Shown here in pieces: positions 22,220-32,412 of a DNA stretch of 64,000 nt. How positions within the stretch are numbered: position 1 is the stretch's first letter; the number at the start of each line of letters is the position of its first letter. The stretch is from Nymphaea colorata (lineage: Eukaryota > Streptophyta > Magnoliopsida > Nymphaeales > Nymphaeaceae): contig NC_045141.1 in assembly GCF_008831285.2 (NCBI RefSeq), forward strand, positions 10,278,106 through 10,342,105, read 5' to 3'. The position numbers were made by a program, and so were the translations under genes. The notes below the pieces were generated by a model. The model made no database searches. It was not told the DNA's origin and worked only from the letters and a program-made list of their open reading frames with translations.

Positions 22220-24930
22220 CGTGATTTTAGGAGAAGAGGTGAGCATTTTCACCTCCAACTAAGGCATATCAGGTGGTTGCACATTTTTGGAAGTGATATC
22301 TTTTATTCCTAGAACCTCATTGTTCTCCTAGTGAATGCATTTCGGCTGCTCTTAATTTCTTGGTTTCGAGATTTCCTCCTATGCTCATTATCCTGTTGCC
22401 CTTTATATTCCCACTTTTTATGATGTCTCTTCTCCTTGGACGGATGCTAATATGTCAAACCGTGTAACCTTCTGTTTGATGATTTCTTCATGATTTTGTT
22501 TATTGATATCATGATTTAATTGATAAAAAATAACAATATGTGAGTCATGACATTGCGCAAAGGTGGTTAATTTCAATGATTGCCCACACAGGACCCACCA
22601 TGGTCAATTCATGCACCAACAGTTGACAAGGTAACTCCATAAAGCTCGTACATTTGTACATGTGTGTAAGCATGTAAGGGAAAGAATCACATGGGTTCAT
22701 GTAAATGGGTGGCAAAATATATTTATGAGGAGGTTAAGATGGATGAAGATAAAAGATCAAAAGTACAATTTTTTCATCTTCATGCATCGCATGGATTAGT
22801 AACGTTTATTCAAACAACATGGAGTTGCTAGTTAATTATCAACTACAAAGACACTTAAGAGCAAAGGAGTTAGCACTCACAGATATAATTCATGATTTCC
22901 ATGAGTCTAATAGACTCCAAAGTTTGATTATGCACTCCTTTAAAGCGTCCATGAAAGGTCATACAATGTGGTTGTGAAAATTATCGAAACCAACAATCTA
23001 AACCAGATCATAATTCACTGGACAAAAAGATTAGCGATATATCAGACGTTTTTTGACTTACAAAAATCAGATGCCAGGACTAATGAACGTAACTTTCTGT
23101 TTGCTTTTTAGTATCATAAACATATGTTATACACACACTTTAGCAGTTAGATTTTCAAAATGATTGCTCAGAAACACTGGCATAAAAAACATTGGATGGC
23201 CAGATGCATGTCGATCATTATGTGTACTGCTTGGCATATTTTTTTTTTATTTTTTGCCCCATGCATCTTTTTTTATGCAGCTTTTCTCGTAGCTACTTTG
23301 TCAATAACAAATCATGTTCTTGTTTCAGGAAACAGACCTGGATTATATATAGATATTGTTTCTAAATTCAACATTCAAACTTTCAAAGTAATCACACCAA
23401 TTGCATGAACAAGGAAATTGCGTTTTTGAACATGTACTCTAAAGACATGTGATATATATGATAGTGGATATAAATTGTATTTTTGAATCTACATGTTTTG
23501 GTAACTTTTTTTATGCTTATAACAGGTATGCCATTTGCCGTGATTATCTAATGGATGGATATGAATTCTTCTCCTTAGGAAACATGCAGCTCCTTCAAAA
23601 AATAAGTTGATTATATATTCAATTTTCGTTAGCTTTTTTGACCTTGTATAACCATAGACCTATATATTATCCTTGGCTAAGAAAAGAGAACTGAGAGTTT
23701 ACAAGCAGTATATATGGATTATTAGAAAAACTTTTTTTTAGATGAATATTAGAAAAAGCTCTTTGCTTTGCATGGTTTGTGAAAAACTTTCTAATATGCC
23801 ATTTGTCGTGATTAATGACGGTTGCATATTAGGGGGTTGAAATTAACCAGATAGCCTTCCTACTTGGAAAGGAGGATCCTTTCCTCTAGGAGAATAGAAA
23901 GAAGAAAGTCACTTTCTAAAGAATAATTAAATTATATATCTGATATTTGATCTAAAAATAACAAAAATCCCCATCTCCTCGAATGGTAGAACGAACACGC
24001 CCATGTTAAGCACCAAACATGCGAACTGCTCTATCTCTAAAGCCCACCCCTCTCTCTACTTTGAACAAGCCAAGAAGATGTTTGAATGCCATTAAACCTA
24101 GTTTTCTTGGCTCATAATAATTTATTTTTCTTTCCCTTACCTTGGGTTTTTTCATATATACTTCTAGGACCCAGTATTTCCTCAAATTGTTCTAACCAGT
24201 CAACTCTTATTACCTTTTCATTTCTCCATTTTTTTCCAGTGAACATATCCAAATAATATTACAAAAGAAATGGTTTAAAGAAAAGAAAGAAGCATAGGGA
24301 TATAAAAAAAATTTGAAAGAAAAGGAGAGTAGGAAGAGGAGGAGGATTCCTTTTGGGGAAGAAGAGAGAGAAGAGATCTTGTTAATTTTCTTTTTGTTTT
24401 TTGCATTTTATCTTTACTATTTTATGAATTTATTCCTTTAAACTAGTTGGCATAATTTTTCAAAAAATTTAGGATGGATAATATATGTGATATTTTAAAA
24501 GAATTTATGGGTTGGGACGTGCCCGGTTGGATAGGTTTTCAAACATGGTTTTTATTTATCTTTATCCATTGAGTCGAGGTGAGTAACTTAATTTATATTT
24601 TCTATGTGTTTTTCTCCTACAAATACGAAAAAATAATTTTTTGGGTGCACAAAGTGAACCCTATCACTTGGTTGACTGGCTGAAGCCTCCCCTCCTTCCC
24701 CTTGCCCTTGGATCGAGACCTGTGTTAGGACTCCACTAAGGATGTTAAACGTACCGACTCATAATTAATGATTTGGGCTCCCTATATAAGCTAATTAAGT
24801 ACTTCTCAACAGGTCAATGATGGGGTAATTTTATATTGAAGAAAATTCTTATGTGTTTCTTTTTTCTTCTTTTTTTTGTTTATATGTAACTAAACTTTCA
24901 CTAACAAACATGGCCTAGATTGAGACCAAA
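22220..24930. other. AT-rich intergenic DNA, no supported gene
   Basis: The first 300 bp may be LTR of the copia remnant. The rest has only short frames. The 82-codon frame at 23160-23408 is Phe/Ile/His-rich and has no recognisable domain. Confidence 0.45.
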
Positions 24931-25016
24931 AACTAATTGGGGCATTATTCTTTGTTATATATGTATTGGCCTTCTGGTTTAAACAGCCAATTATCTAATA
25001 AGGTCAACTGGCAATC

Positions 25017-25370
25017 TAGGCTTGGGCATCAGCCTGGCACGGCCGATAAAGAGTCAGGGTCGGACCAGGCCTCAACTCATAACTGTGGCTTGGCGCCGGC
25101 CCAACACCCCAAACCCGAGCTCAGACCCAACTCAGTTAAAATTTAAAATATATATTTTTAACATAAAATAATATATATATAATTAATTGTAATAATATAC
25201 TATAATTATATATATAATAAACAAAAATAACATTAAAACTCTTTTATCAGGCGGAATCAATCTTAGTCAAGCCCACCTGGTTCAGCCCGATGCCTTTTTT
25301 TGGGCTTGAGCCTTGTTCGAGTCGAGCCACGTATTGGGTACCCGGCCCAATGCCCCGATGCCCAGGCTTA
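25017..25370. mobile_element. hAT-type MITE with perfect 8 bp target duplication
   Basis: Flanked by TGGCAATC at 25009-25016 and again at 25371-25378. The left end begins TAGGCTTGGGCATCAG; the right end on the minus strand begins TAAGCCTGGGCATCGG. Both ends are GC-rich (GGGCC, GCCCA words) around an AT-rich core (25140-25240). Length 354 bp and an 8 bp duplication fit a hAT-derived MITE. The frames at 25282-25530 and 25300-25494 lie on it and are not genes. Confidence 0.85.
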
Positions 25371-25559
25371 TGGCAATCTCAGGGAAAGTGGGTATTCCAT
25401 GTGCAAGCACCCTACATACGACAAGGCACCGGGGACCTGTCAAGCAAAGGGGGCATGGCCCATTGAGCTGAGACCCACTCTTCCAAAACATTAAAATTAT
25501 TTTGCATATTGTTATGACCAATATACCCATTTAAGTGATAAAAAAGTGTCTTGGTTTTT

Positions 25560-25935
25560 TTGTCATACTCATAGTGTCATCTCATTATCTCATAAATATT
25601 TTGTTATATCATACTTATGTTTAGTGTCATTTCATACATCCATCATTATCTCATACCTATTTGTTATCTCACATACATTATCACATACATATTTATTATC
25701 TCATACCTATTTATTATCTCAAACATCCATCATTCTTTTGTACCTATTTGTTATCTCATATATATTATCTCATATCTATTTGCATCTCCTACCTATTTGT
25801 TATTTCATACGTATTATCTCATATATATTTGTCATTTTGTATATATTACTTATTTGTAATTTCATATATCTGTTATTATCTCATACCTATTTGTTATCTC
25901 ATACTTGTGATCTCACACCTATTTGTTATCTCCTA
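25560..25935 (+). repeat. Degenerate minisatellite, TTATCTCATACCTATTTG-like units
   Basis: Roughly 20 imperfect units of about 17-20 bp. Three long plus-strand frames stay open across it only because the repeat lacks stops; they give Ile/Ser/Tyr/Leu-rich pseudo-proteins. Confidence 0.8.
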
Positions 25936-25939
25936 CACA

Positions 25940-26640
25940 TGCATGCACAATGTTGGAGCATTAAAGTAAACATGCATATTGGTAGTAGCGTCCACTACCA
26001 GCGTATGCTTATTATATATATGGAGCGGCATATAAAACTTTATCAAAAACATATTCTAACATGTTACAAGTGAAGTGCTTGAATCTAAGACAAAGTAGAG
26101 AAAACTATGAACATTTAGGCAACTACAAAATATGTACATCTCAATTGTGAGAGAGCTACCTCAGGAAGATCATTAAATTGAAGGGACAATTTAAAATTGC
26201 TTACATTGACCAAAATTACTCATATTTGTGATTTTTGTCAAGCTGCCTTCTGCCGGTCTGCACCTTCAACTGGTTAGGTCACCTCGTCCGATTTATTCTA
26301 CCGAAATGCATAGTACGTGAATTTGTATATGCAATCATGTTTAAGAATTTGGCTTGATACAGACAGGAGTGTGTTTCCAATGCAAAGCTTCTCGGGAAGT
26401 AGCACTCCCATCCGCGCAGACCACTATTTCTGTATGATATTTTTTTGATAATATTATTAGGAATTTATTGGCAAGGCGATTGCCACATAGCTTCTATCGT
26501 TCCTTGTGGGTTTTTTAGGAGAATGTGGTTTCTATCGGTTCTTAGTTATGCCATAGACCTTGCAAACAAACACCATACTTCAGTGAAGAACGGGCAACTA
26601 CTTTGTCAAGGCAAACGAAAGCAGGAAAAAAATCAGTGGT
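25940..26640. other. Intergenic DNA, nothing recognised
   Basis: No repeat ends or coding motifs seen; the 157-codon frame starting at 26445 owes its second half to microsatellites. Confidence 0.45.
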
Positions 26641-26652
26641 TGACCATGTTAA

Positions 26653-26654
<2 letters not shown>

Positions 26655-26698
<44 letters not shown>

Positions 26699-26777
26699 CT
26701 TGGAAAAACTGAACTCTCTCTCCCGGTACTTGACCCCCTCCCCCTCCCCCACCAACTCTCCTCTCTCTCTCACTCAC

Positions 26778-26830
<53 letters not shown>
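26655..26830. repeat. (TA)n and (CT)n microsatellites
   Basis: TA run at about 26661-26696 and a long CT run at about 26755-26828 with CACT interruptions, ending in TGTGTGTG. Confidence 0.9.
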
Positions 26831-26897
26831 GTGTGTGTTAAAAGCAAAAGGAGGAGTTTGTAGATCTATACCTATTCGTGCATGTCAAAGCAAAGAG

Positions 26898-27088
26898 TGT
26901 AACACCAAAGAACTTTAGTCCTGTATCGAAGATTGTGAGGGATCTTCAAGGACTTATAAAGGGAGGCTGTTAATGAGATGATTGGCCTGGTTCCTAGCCT
27001 TTTTGAGGTTAGAGCCGAAACTGCTAGGGGGCGGGTTGGGATCCGTCGAACCAGGGGCCCGAGCCCAGGAGTGGGTCGGGTTGTTATA
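26898..27088 (+). repeat. Left LTR of the TRIM
   Basis: TGTAACACC start, GGTTGTTATA end, followed by one G and then the primer binding site. Confidence 0.88.
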
Positions 27089-27089
27089 G

Positions 27090-27101
27090 TGGTATCAGAG
27101 C
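27090..27101 (+). other. Primer binding site of the TRIM
   Basis: TGGTATCAGAGC, complementary to the 3' end of plant initiator tRNA-Met, two bases after the left LTR. Confidence 0.9.
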
Positions 27102-27164
27102 AGTTTCAACACTCGGACCTGGGGTCCCACACACGCAGACTCGTGTGCTTTAAGGGGGTTGGAT

Positions 27165-27355
27165 TGTAACACCCTAGAAGTTTAGTTCTGTATTGAAGAT
27201 TGTGAGGGATCTTCAAGGACTTATAACGGGAGGCTATTAATGAGATGATTGTCCTGGTTCCTAGCCTTTTTGAGGCTAGAGCCAAAACTACTAGCAGGTG
27301 GGTTGGGATCCGTCAAACCTGGGGCCCGAGCCCAGGAGTGAGTTGGGTTGTTATC
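27165..27355 (+). repeat. Right LTR of the TRIM
   Basis: Preceded by a polypurine tract at 27151-27164 and similar to the left LTR throughout. Confidence 0.88.
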
Positions 27356-27359
27356 AAGA

Positions 27360-28200
27360 AAGCGGCTCATGGATGTAAGTAGTCGGCAGATGCCAAAATT
27401 TCGAAAATCAATACATGTAGAGACTTAAAAAAGGAGCCTTAGGTGGAGTGAATGACTCATTCATTCTCAAATAAATATTACGATGAATTGGGCGAAGAGA
27501 ATTTGGTTTGTTATGCTTCCCTTTTGCTTAAGAACAATAGACTCTTTTAAACAAATTAATTACCAAAGAAGCAAGCAGCACGCATTACAAAGCATGAAAA
27601 TACAACATGATTATTGGCAACCTTTATCAACTTAAAAATCTCATAAACTTCATGGTTGATACATTTGGGCTGAAAGAGATTAAGGAGGTCAGCTAAAATA
27701 AGGTCAACATTGATTTAAAGTTTTGCCTTCACCACGCATGCGAACTTATTCTCGCAAGTCATCAGCTAAAGGAAGCTACAGTTGTATTTGACCCACAAAT
27801 ATAATAGCTCCCCTAGTTAAAAATTTTCATTCAAAAATAAAAATTCTAGAATCATAATTTCTTCTCAAACATGAACAGAATCAAAATTTTCAAGTTTCAG
27901 TTTCCTAGTTCCAACAAACGAAATACCACGTTAATTTGTTTAGAAATTTCAAATTCTTAAGAAAATGAGCATTTTGTTTCGAAAATTCCATGGTTCTAGA
28001 TATGTCAAACGCCTCCTTAGAGAAATGATCTTCTTTGAGATATAATTATTGATTGTAGAAAAAGGACCGACTGCCCAACAATTAGCAGTATGGTTAAACT
28101 TACTGAAGTTGGCTTCTTAATTTGGCCAACAATTGCGCTTAATTGGCACTTAATTAAGATGTGGGGAGAGAGACAAACTCTCCCCCTGCTTGCCTACTGA
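27360..28200. other. AT-rich intergenic DNA, nothing recognised
   Basis: No frame or repeat of note. Confidence 0.5.
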
Positions 28201-28203
28201 AAG

Positions 28204-28205
<2 letters not shown>

Positions 28206-28235
<30 letters not shown>
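28206..28235. repeat. (TA)n microsatellite
   Basis: About 15 uninterrupted TA units. Confidence 0.9.
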
Positions 28236-28237
<2 letters not shown>

Positions 28238-28629
28238 GAGTAAGAAATCGGAATTCATCAGATTTAAATAAGAAACTCCATCTTATCAAACTCATATTCA
28301 GTTTTAAATAAAATGTCTCCTTAGATAACAAAGATCTTAACTTAGATATCCTATTCCAAGTTTAGATATCTGAATACGAACTCCTGTAAACTGAATTAAT
28401 TGGGGCAGCTGAAAAAGCAGCACCCTTTTTAGCTTTCCCTCGTAAGGAACTTATGTTTTTTAAAATTAAAGTTTGAGTGTAGGGAAACTTGGTTTTGAAT
28501 GTGATCCAATCTAATCATTTGATTGGGGAATCTGGAAAAGTTAAAATCAAACACGACCAATTTAACCCACTCAAGTATATTTTTCCGCTAGTGGTGAAAT
28601 CTGAAGTGTCTGTGGTTCACCCTTTTTTA

Positions 28630-28632
<3 letters not shown>

Positions 28633-28679
<47 letters not shown>

Positions 28680-28698
28680 GTATATATATATATATATA
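28633..28698. repeat. (TA)n microsatellite
   Basis: About 32 TA units with a single ACG interruption near 28679; the 82-codon frame over it is Ile-Tyr repeat. Confidence 0.9.
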
Positions 28699-28699
28699 A

Positions 28700-29928
28700 T
28701 TGTCTCCCATTTCCTTTCTTATTATTTTTTCATTTAGTCAGCTCTCTATCTCTCTCATTGACTCACTTCGCGTCTCCCACGTCTCTCACTTTTTCTCAAC
28801 AAAATTGAACATGTATATGTATAGTTGGTTCCCAGTTGCAGGTTTGAGATATACATAAAAGTTGCATTATTTTTCCACCATCGTCATGGGTTTTGAAGCT
28901 ACAACCCATGACAACGTTGGGTTGTCGTCACAAAGTTGGATGCAGATGCTTTAACCAAAAACACGGACATAAATTTATGATATTAACTGAACATGAATTA
29001 AGATTTGTTGAAACTGACCTGGTCATCTGTGTTTTCAGATTGTAGACATCAAAAGTAGATGTCTTCGTCTCATGTTCTCCCTCCATCGCATGTTCTCCCA
29101 CCTGCACGGATGAAAAATGTTTCCCATCAAAGAAATGACGGTGAAAATTTTCCCCCAATTCTTTTTTTTTGGTCCCACACCATCCTAGAAAGAGGACAAA
29201 AAGATGGATTGGCTTGCGGGCCACTTGAGTACAAAGTCAAGAGTGGAATGCAGTGAAACTAGCCCAACCATATCAAGGTATAGTGGACAAGGCTCGAGCT
29301 GTCCAACCCCACCAAAGCACAGATTGAATCCTCTGTGGTTACTGCAGGTTCTAACTAGAGGAAAGATCAGTGTTTCGGGACCAGGCTAAGACTCACTTAT
29401 AAAATGGCAGCGGCCCGGAGGGCAGTGGAGAACGGGCAAATGACCGAGGATGAGAGAGAGAGAGAAGAGGATTTTGGGGGGAAAAAGGATGAGGAAGATT
29501 TACGAGCAAAAAAGAAGCAACACAAAATAGTGCTGGGTGGGTGAGCCTCTGTCTTTGTGTGAAATGTGTAATAGGGTGTTACGTGCCTGCATGACGTTCG
29601 CTGCAGATGAGATGCCAAGGTGTAACAGGAATCAATGACAGTGATCAGGGAGACGATGGTACTGAACGAGCAAAGGCCAGCCAAAGCACTGGCAGCCGTG
29701 GCAGCGGCGGTGGCAGACGCAGGAGGAGGGCGAAGAGACATACACGAGTTAGACTCTTGAAACCATCTGCTTCTCCCCTCTTTTCTTGCTCTGCTGGAAG
29801 ATTGATCAAGAAGTTTGCGGTTTTCCTTTTTCTAGTTTTGGCATTGTTACGTGCTTTAGTGTGCCCTACAAATACTCTTTGTGGGCTCAGAGTTTGTTCT
29901 GGTTAATTGTTGTTTCTGATTGGAAAGG
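28700..29928. other. Upstream region of the VAL-like pseudogene
   Basis: AT-rich to about 29040, then GC-richer. The frames at 29397-29741 (minus) and 29607-29906 (plus) overlap and are low in information (Ala/Ser or Arg/Gly runs). The last 300 bp before 29929 probably held the original promoter and 5'UTR, since exon 1 begins directly after. Confidence 0.4.
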
Positions 29929-30056
29929 ATGGCCACGCCTTCCTCTTTCTTGAAGACATGCTTCAACACAAAGTGTGGTGCCTCGTCAACAGAGAGGTGG
30001 TGGAAAGGATGGAGATTAAGGTCCGGTGACGTGGCCGAGCTCTCTGACCGCTGCGA
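29929..30056 (+). pseudogene. VAL-like exon 1 (start of PHD-like domain)
   Basis: Begins MATPSSFLKTCFNTKCGA; it carries the CxxxxC pair and the WKGWRLRSGDVAELSDRC block that match the family pattern C(M)NxxCGxxxxxxWKKGWxLRSGxxAxLCxxC. The family's LC is LS here, so one cysteine-like position differs. The exon ends GA before GTATGT. It is undamaged by itself. Confidence 0.85.
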
Positions 30057-30150
30057 GTATGTTCTTTTTCCTCTGTTTCGTTCTTTTTTCGTCTGGTCGT
30101 TGCCCGGCTAGGAGATCAGTGTAAAGAAGACATCTCTGTCGTTCTTGAAA

Positions 30151-30374
30151 CAGTTTTTTACATCTGCGTTGGGACGATTAAGTTGATGGATGCACAATTA
30201 AATTCATGGATGCTGGAATTTTCTGTGTATAAAATTTCCTCGGGGTACAAAAGATCGTGATTCAGTTTTTTACATCTGCGTTGGGACGATTAAGTTGATG
30301 GATGCACAATTAAATTCATGGATGCTGGAATTTTCTGTGTATAAAATTTCCTCGGGGTACAAAAGATCGTGATT
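30151..30374 (+). repeat. Perfect 112 bp tandem duplication in VAL-like intron 1
   Basis: 30151-30262 and 30263-30374 look identical base for base. Perfect identity points to a recent event in an otherwise decaying locus. Confidence 0.95.
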
Positions 30375-31515
30375 CACCAGAAATGTGAATTTTATTTTTC
30401 ATGAAGCTTTTCCTCGTTAATAATTTTCGCAGAGTGACCAGTTTGCCACCTCTTTTTCTCTAAGTTGTCGCTGTGAAACTGTTAGGAATTTTGAAGGGCT
30501 AGATTTGATATTGGATTTGACCCGTCACGACATTTTCCGCACAACTGTACATGTTGATATCTACAGATTCATAGATTATATCGGAATTCAAGGCTCCCTT
30601 AAGACGAGGTCTACTTTTCTCTCTTAAGTTTTATCCTATGCATTCTCTTGGGATCTGCATAGGAATGCCAAAATCAATTTATTTTCATATTCTCCAGTGG
30701 AATTACATCAGCGTCCGCTTGAATTTTTTACGAAGTCTGTATGTGTGGAGTGTATGCCCATGGTGATGATGTGCTGGGGGTCATGCATTGGAGCAGATTC
30801 GACAAGGAACGCTATATGTCTTACTGTGGAAGCCTTCACTTTTCTTTTGATTTGGTGCGGAAGTCGATCATTTCTTGGTTATTGAAGCGGTGGTGTGCAG
30901 AAAATGTGGTTTCTCTTTCCCTGTTCTAGGCAAATTTTGTAAAGAATGAAGCTCTCCTATTTGTTTAAATGCATGCAGATGCAAATACCGTTTTAATTTT
31001 GCATCTGGCCTGTAAAGTGGGACACTGTTTTTCCTCTGAGGGAATGGAGCATTGGTCGGTTACGTCCTTTTTTGTCGAGCGCTGGAAAGTCGGTTAGACG
31101 TCATACTTGTCGCTAATGAACCTTTGCCTGTTGTAGTGGTGATTGTGAAGAGCTATCCATCACTAGCAGCTATTGGTCGCTAGAGAAGAATTCTATCTTT
31201 TAGAATTTTGTATGCATAGAGGAATGGGGTTACTTAACTGTTGCTAGATTTGGATATTACCAAGTTATCACACCATTTAGGGATTTCATGTTACATGTGG
31301 ATCTATTATATTTTTCCTATTTTTGATGCTTTTTCTGTAGACAATTTCGTCACAATCATTTTCTTTACTGAAAGTCCATCTTTGAACCTCTTTTGAAAAC
31401 TTTATCTCCATGGTGTTAACTGTTTTTGGTTTTTTCTTCTTTTCTTTTAATCACTTAGGAAGCAGTAACCAATATTCTGCCACATTCTGTTGATAACTCT
31501 CTTTTGATCTTATAG

Positions 31516-31596
31516 TTCTGCGCAAGATGAGTTAAGGTTTTGTGAAGATTTTCATTTTGATGCTGCTGGTGGAGGAACTGTGAGACGTGTGGAAAG
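31516..31596 (+). pseudogene. VAL-like exon 2, frameshifted
   Basis: Follows a TTATAG acceptor. Reads SAQDELRFCEDFH (family SAYExxxFCxxFH), then a one-base loss at about 31566-31571 shifts the frame. The following WRNCETCGK is in the next frame and ends at AAG before GTTAGA. The zinc-ligand cysteines and histidine are still recognisable. Confidence 0.85.
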
Positions 31597-31904
31597 GTTA
31601 GAAACTGGTATGGAACACCAACTCTAGTTGCCCTGTGTTAAAAATATGAAAATGCTCTGATCTACTTCTCGTGCATCAAAGTGTAGCAAGTTGAAGAACG
31701 TACAAATGAAACTGGCTACACTTTTTTGATGAATTGCACTAATATCTGTTGTGATACTTGAGAACACAAGCAACATCTTGTATTCTCCTATTTAGAATGC
31801 AGTTAGATACATTCAGGTTCCATTATGTCAAAAACTGTAGCCCTAAGTTGCTTTTGGAATTACTTAAAAAATTTATTTCCTTAACAAAATGTTTCTTATT
31901 CCAG

Positions 31905-31991
31905 CGTTTACATTGTGGGTGCACATTCTTGCTCCTGGATGTTGGTGGAATAGAATGCATTTCTTGTGCCAAGACAAGTTCGCGTAATGCA
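31905..31991 (+). pseudogene. VAL-like exon 3 (end of PHD-like domain)
   Basis: After a TTCCAG acceptor it reads RLHCGC, then LLLDVGGIECISCAKTSS, ending before GTAAGC. Compared with the family it seems to lack about four residues between HCGC and the Leu-rich stretch. Open in frame. Confidence 0.85.
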
Positions 31992-32412
31992 GTAAGCCTT
32001 TTAATTGTTGGAAAAAAGAAGTCTCATATATATTTTGATGTTACATGATTGCAGCACATTTGCGGCTTTGGGCTGTATGGTGTACTGCTGATTCCACAAC
32101 TGCCACATGGATGCAGCAATGAGCTCTTATTCAGCAACTTTCGTCCGATTTTTTGATCATTGGCTGGAAGCCCGATAAGATTTATGTCCCAGACATCCTG
32201 GGAAGAATTATCTGATTTTTTGGGGAAAAAATCACCTCTAGAAAATGCATGTCCTCTATAGGCTATTGCTAGTTGGTTTTTGTGATATACTAAAAGATTT
32301 TCTTATGGATTGCATGGATTGTACAAAAAATTTTCCCCATTCTTGTAGATGCTTTACTTATTATTTGTTTCTGTTCTATCATTTTTCATCAATTTGCTTG
32401 CTGGGCATCTGA

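Larger units (their letters stand above)
26898..27355 (+). mobile_element. TRIM: terminal-repeat retrotransposon in miniature
   Basis: Two direct repeats of about 191 bp (26898-27088 and 27165-27355) differ at a few positions. Each begins TGTAACACC and ends GGGTTGTTAT plus one base. Between them are only 76 bp, which start with TGGTATCAGAGC, the binding site for initiator methionine tRNA, and end with the purine-rich TAAGGGGGTTGGAT just before the second repeat. This is LTR, PBS, PPT, LTR with no coding capacity, the definition of a TRIM. Flanks AAGAG (26893-26897) and AAGAA (27356-27360) are a near-perfect 5 bp target duplication. The 63-codon frame 26978-27169 is LTR sequence. Mobilisation would need proteins from another element. 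Confidence 0.9.

Noticed and set aside
26445-26918. 157-codon plus-strand open frame
   Set aside because: More than half is Ile-Tyr and Ser-Leu encoded by (TA)n and (CT)n; no gene features.
26978-27169. 63-codon frame that looks protein-like (Arg/Gly-rich)
   Set aside because: It lies within the left LTR and primer site of the TRIM and continues into the internal region; explained by the element.
29397-29741. 114-codon minus-strand frame upstream of the VAL-like exons
   Set aside because: Ala/Ser runs arise from GA- and GGC-rich sequence on the other strand; overlaps another frame at 29607-29906.
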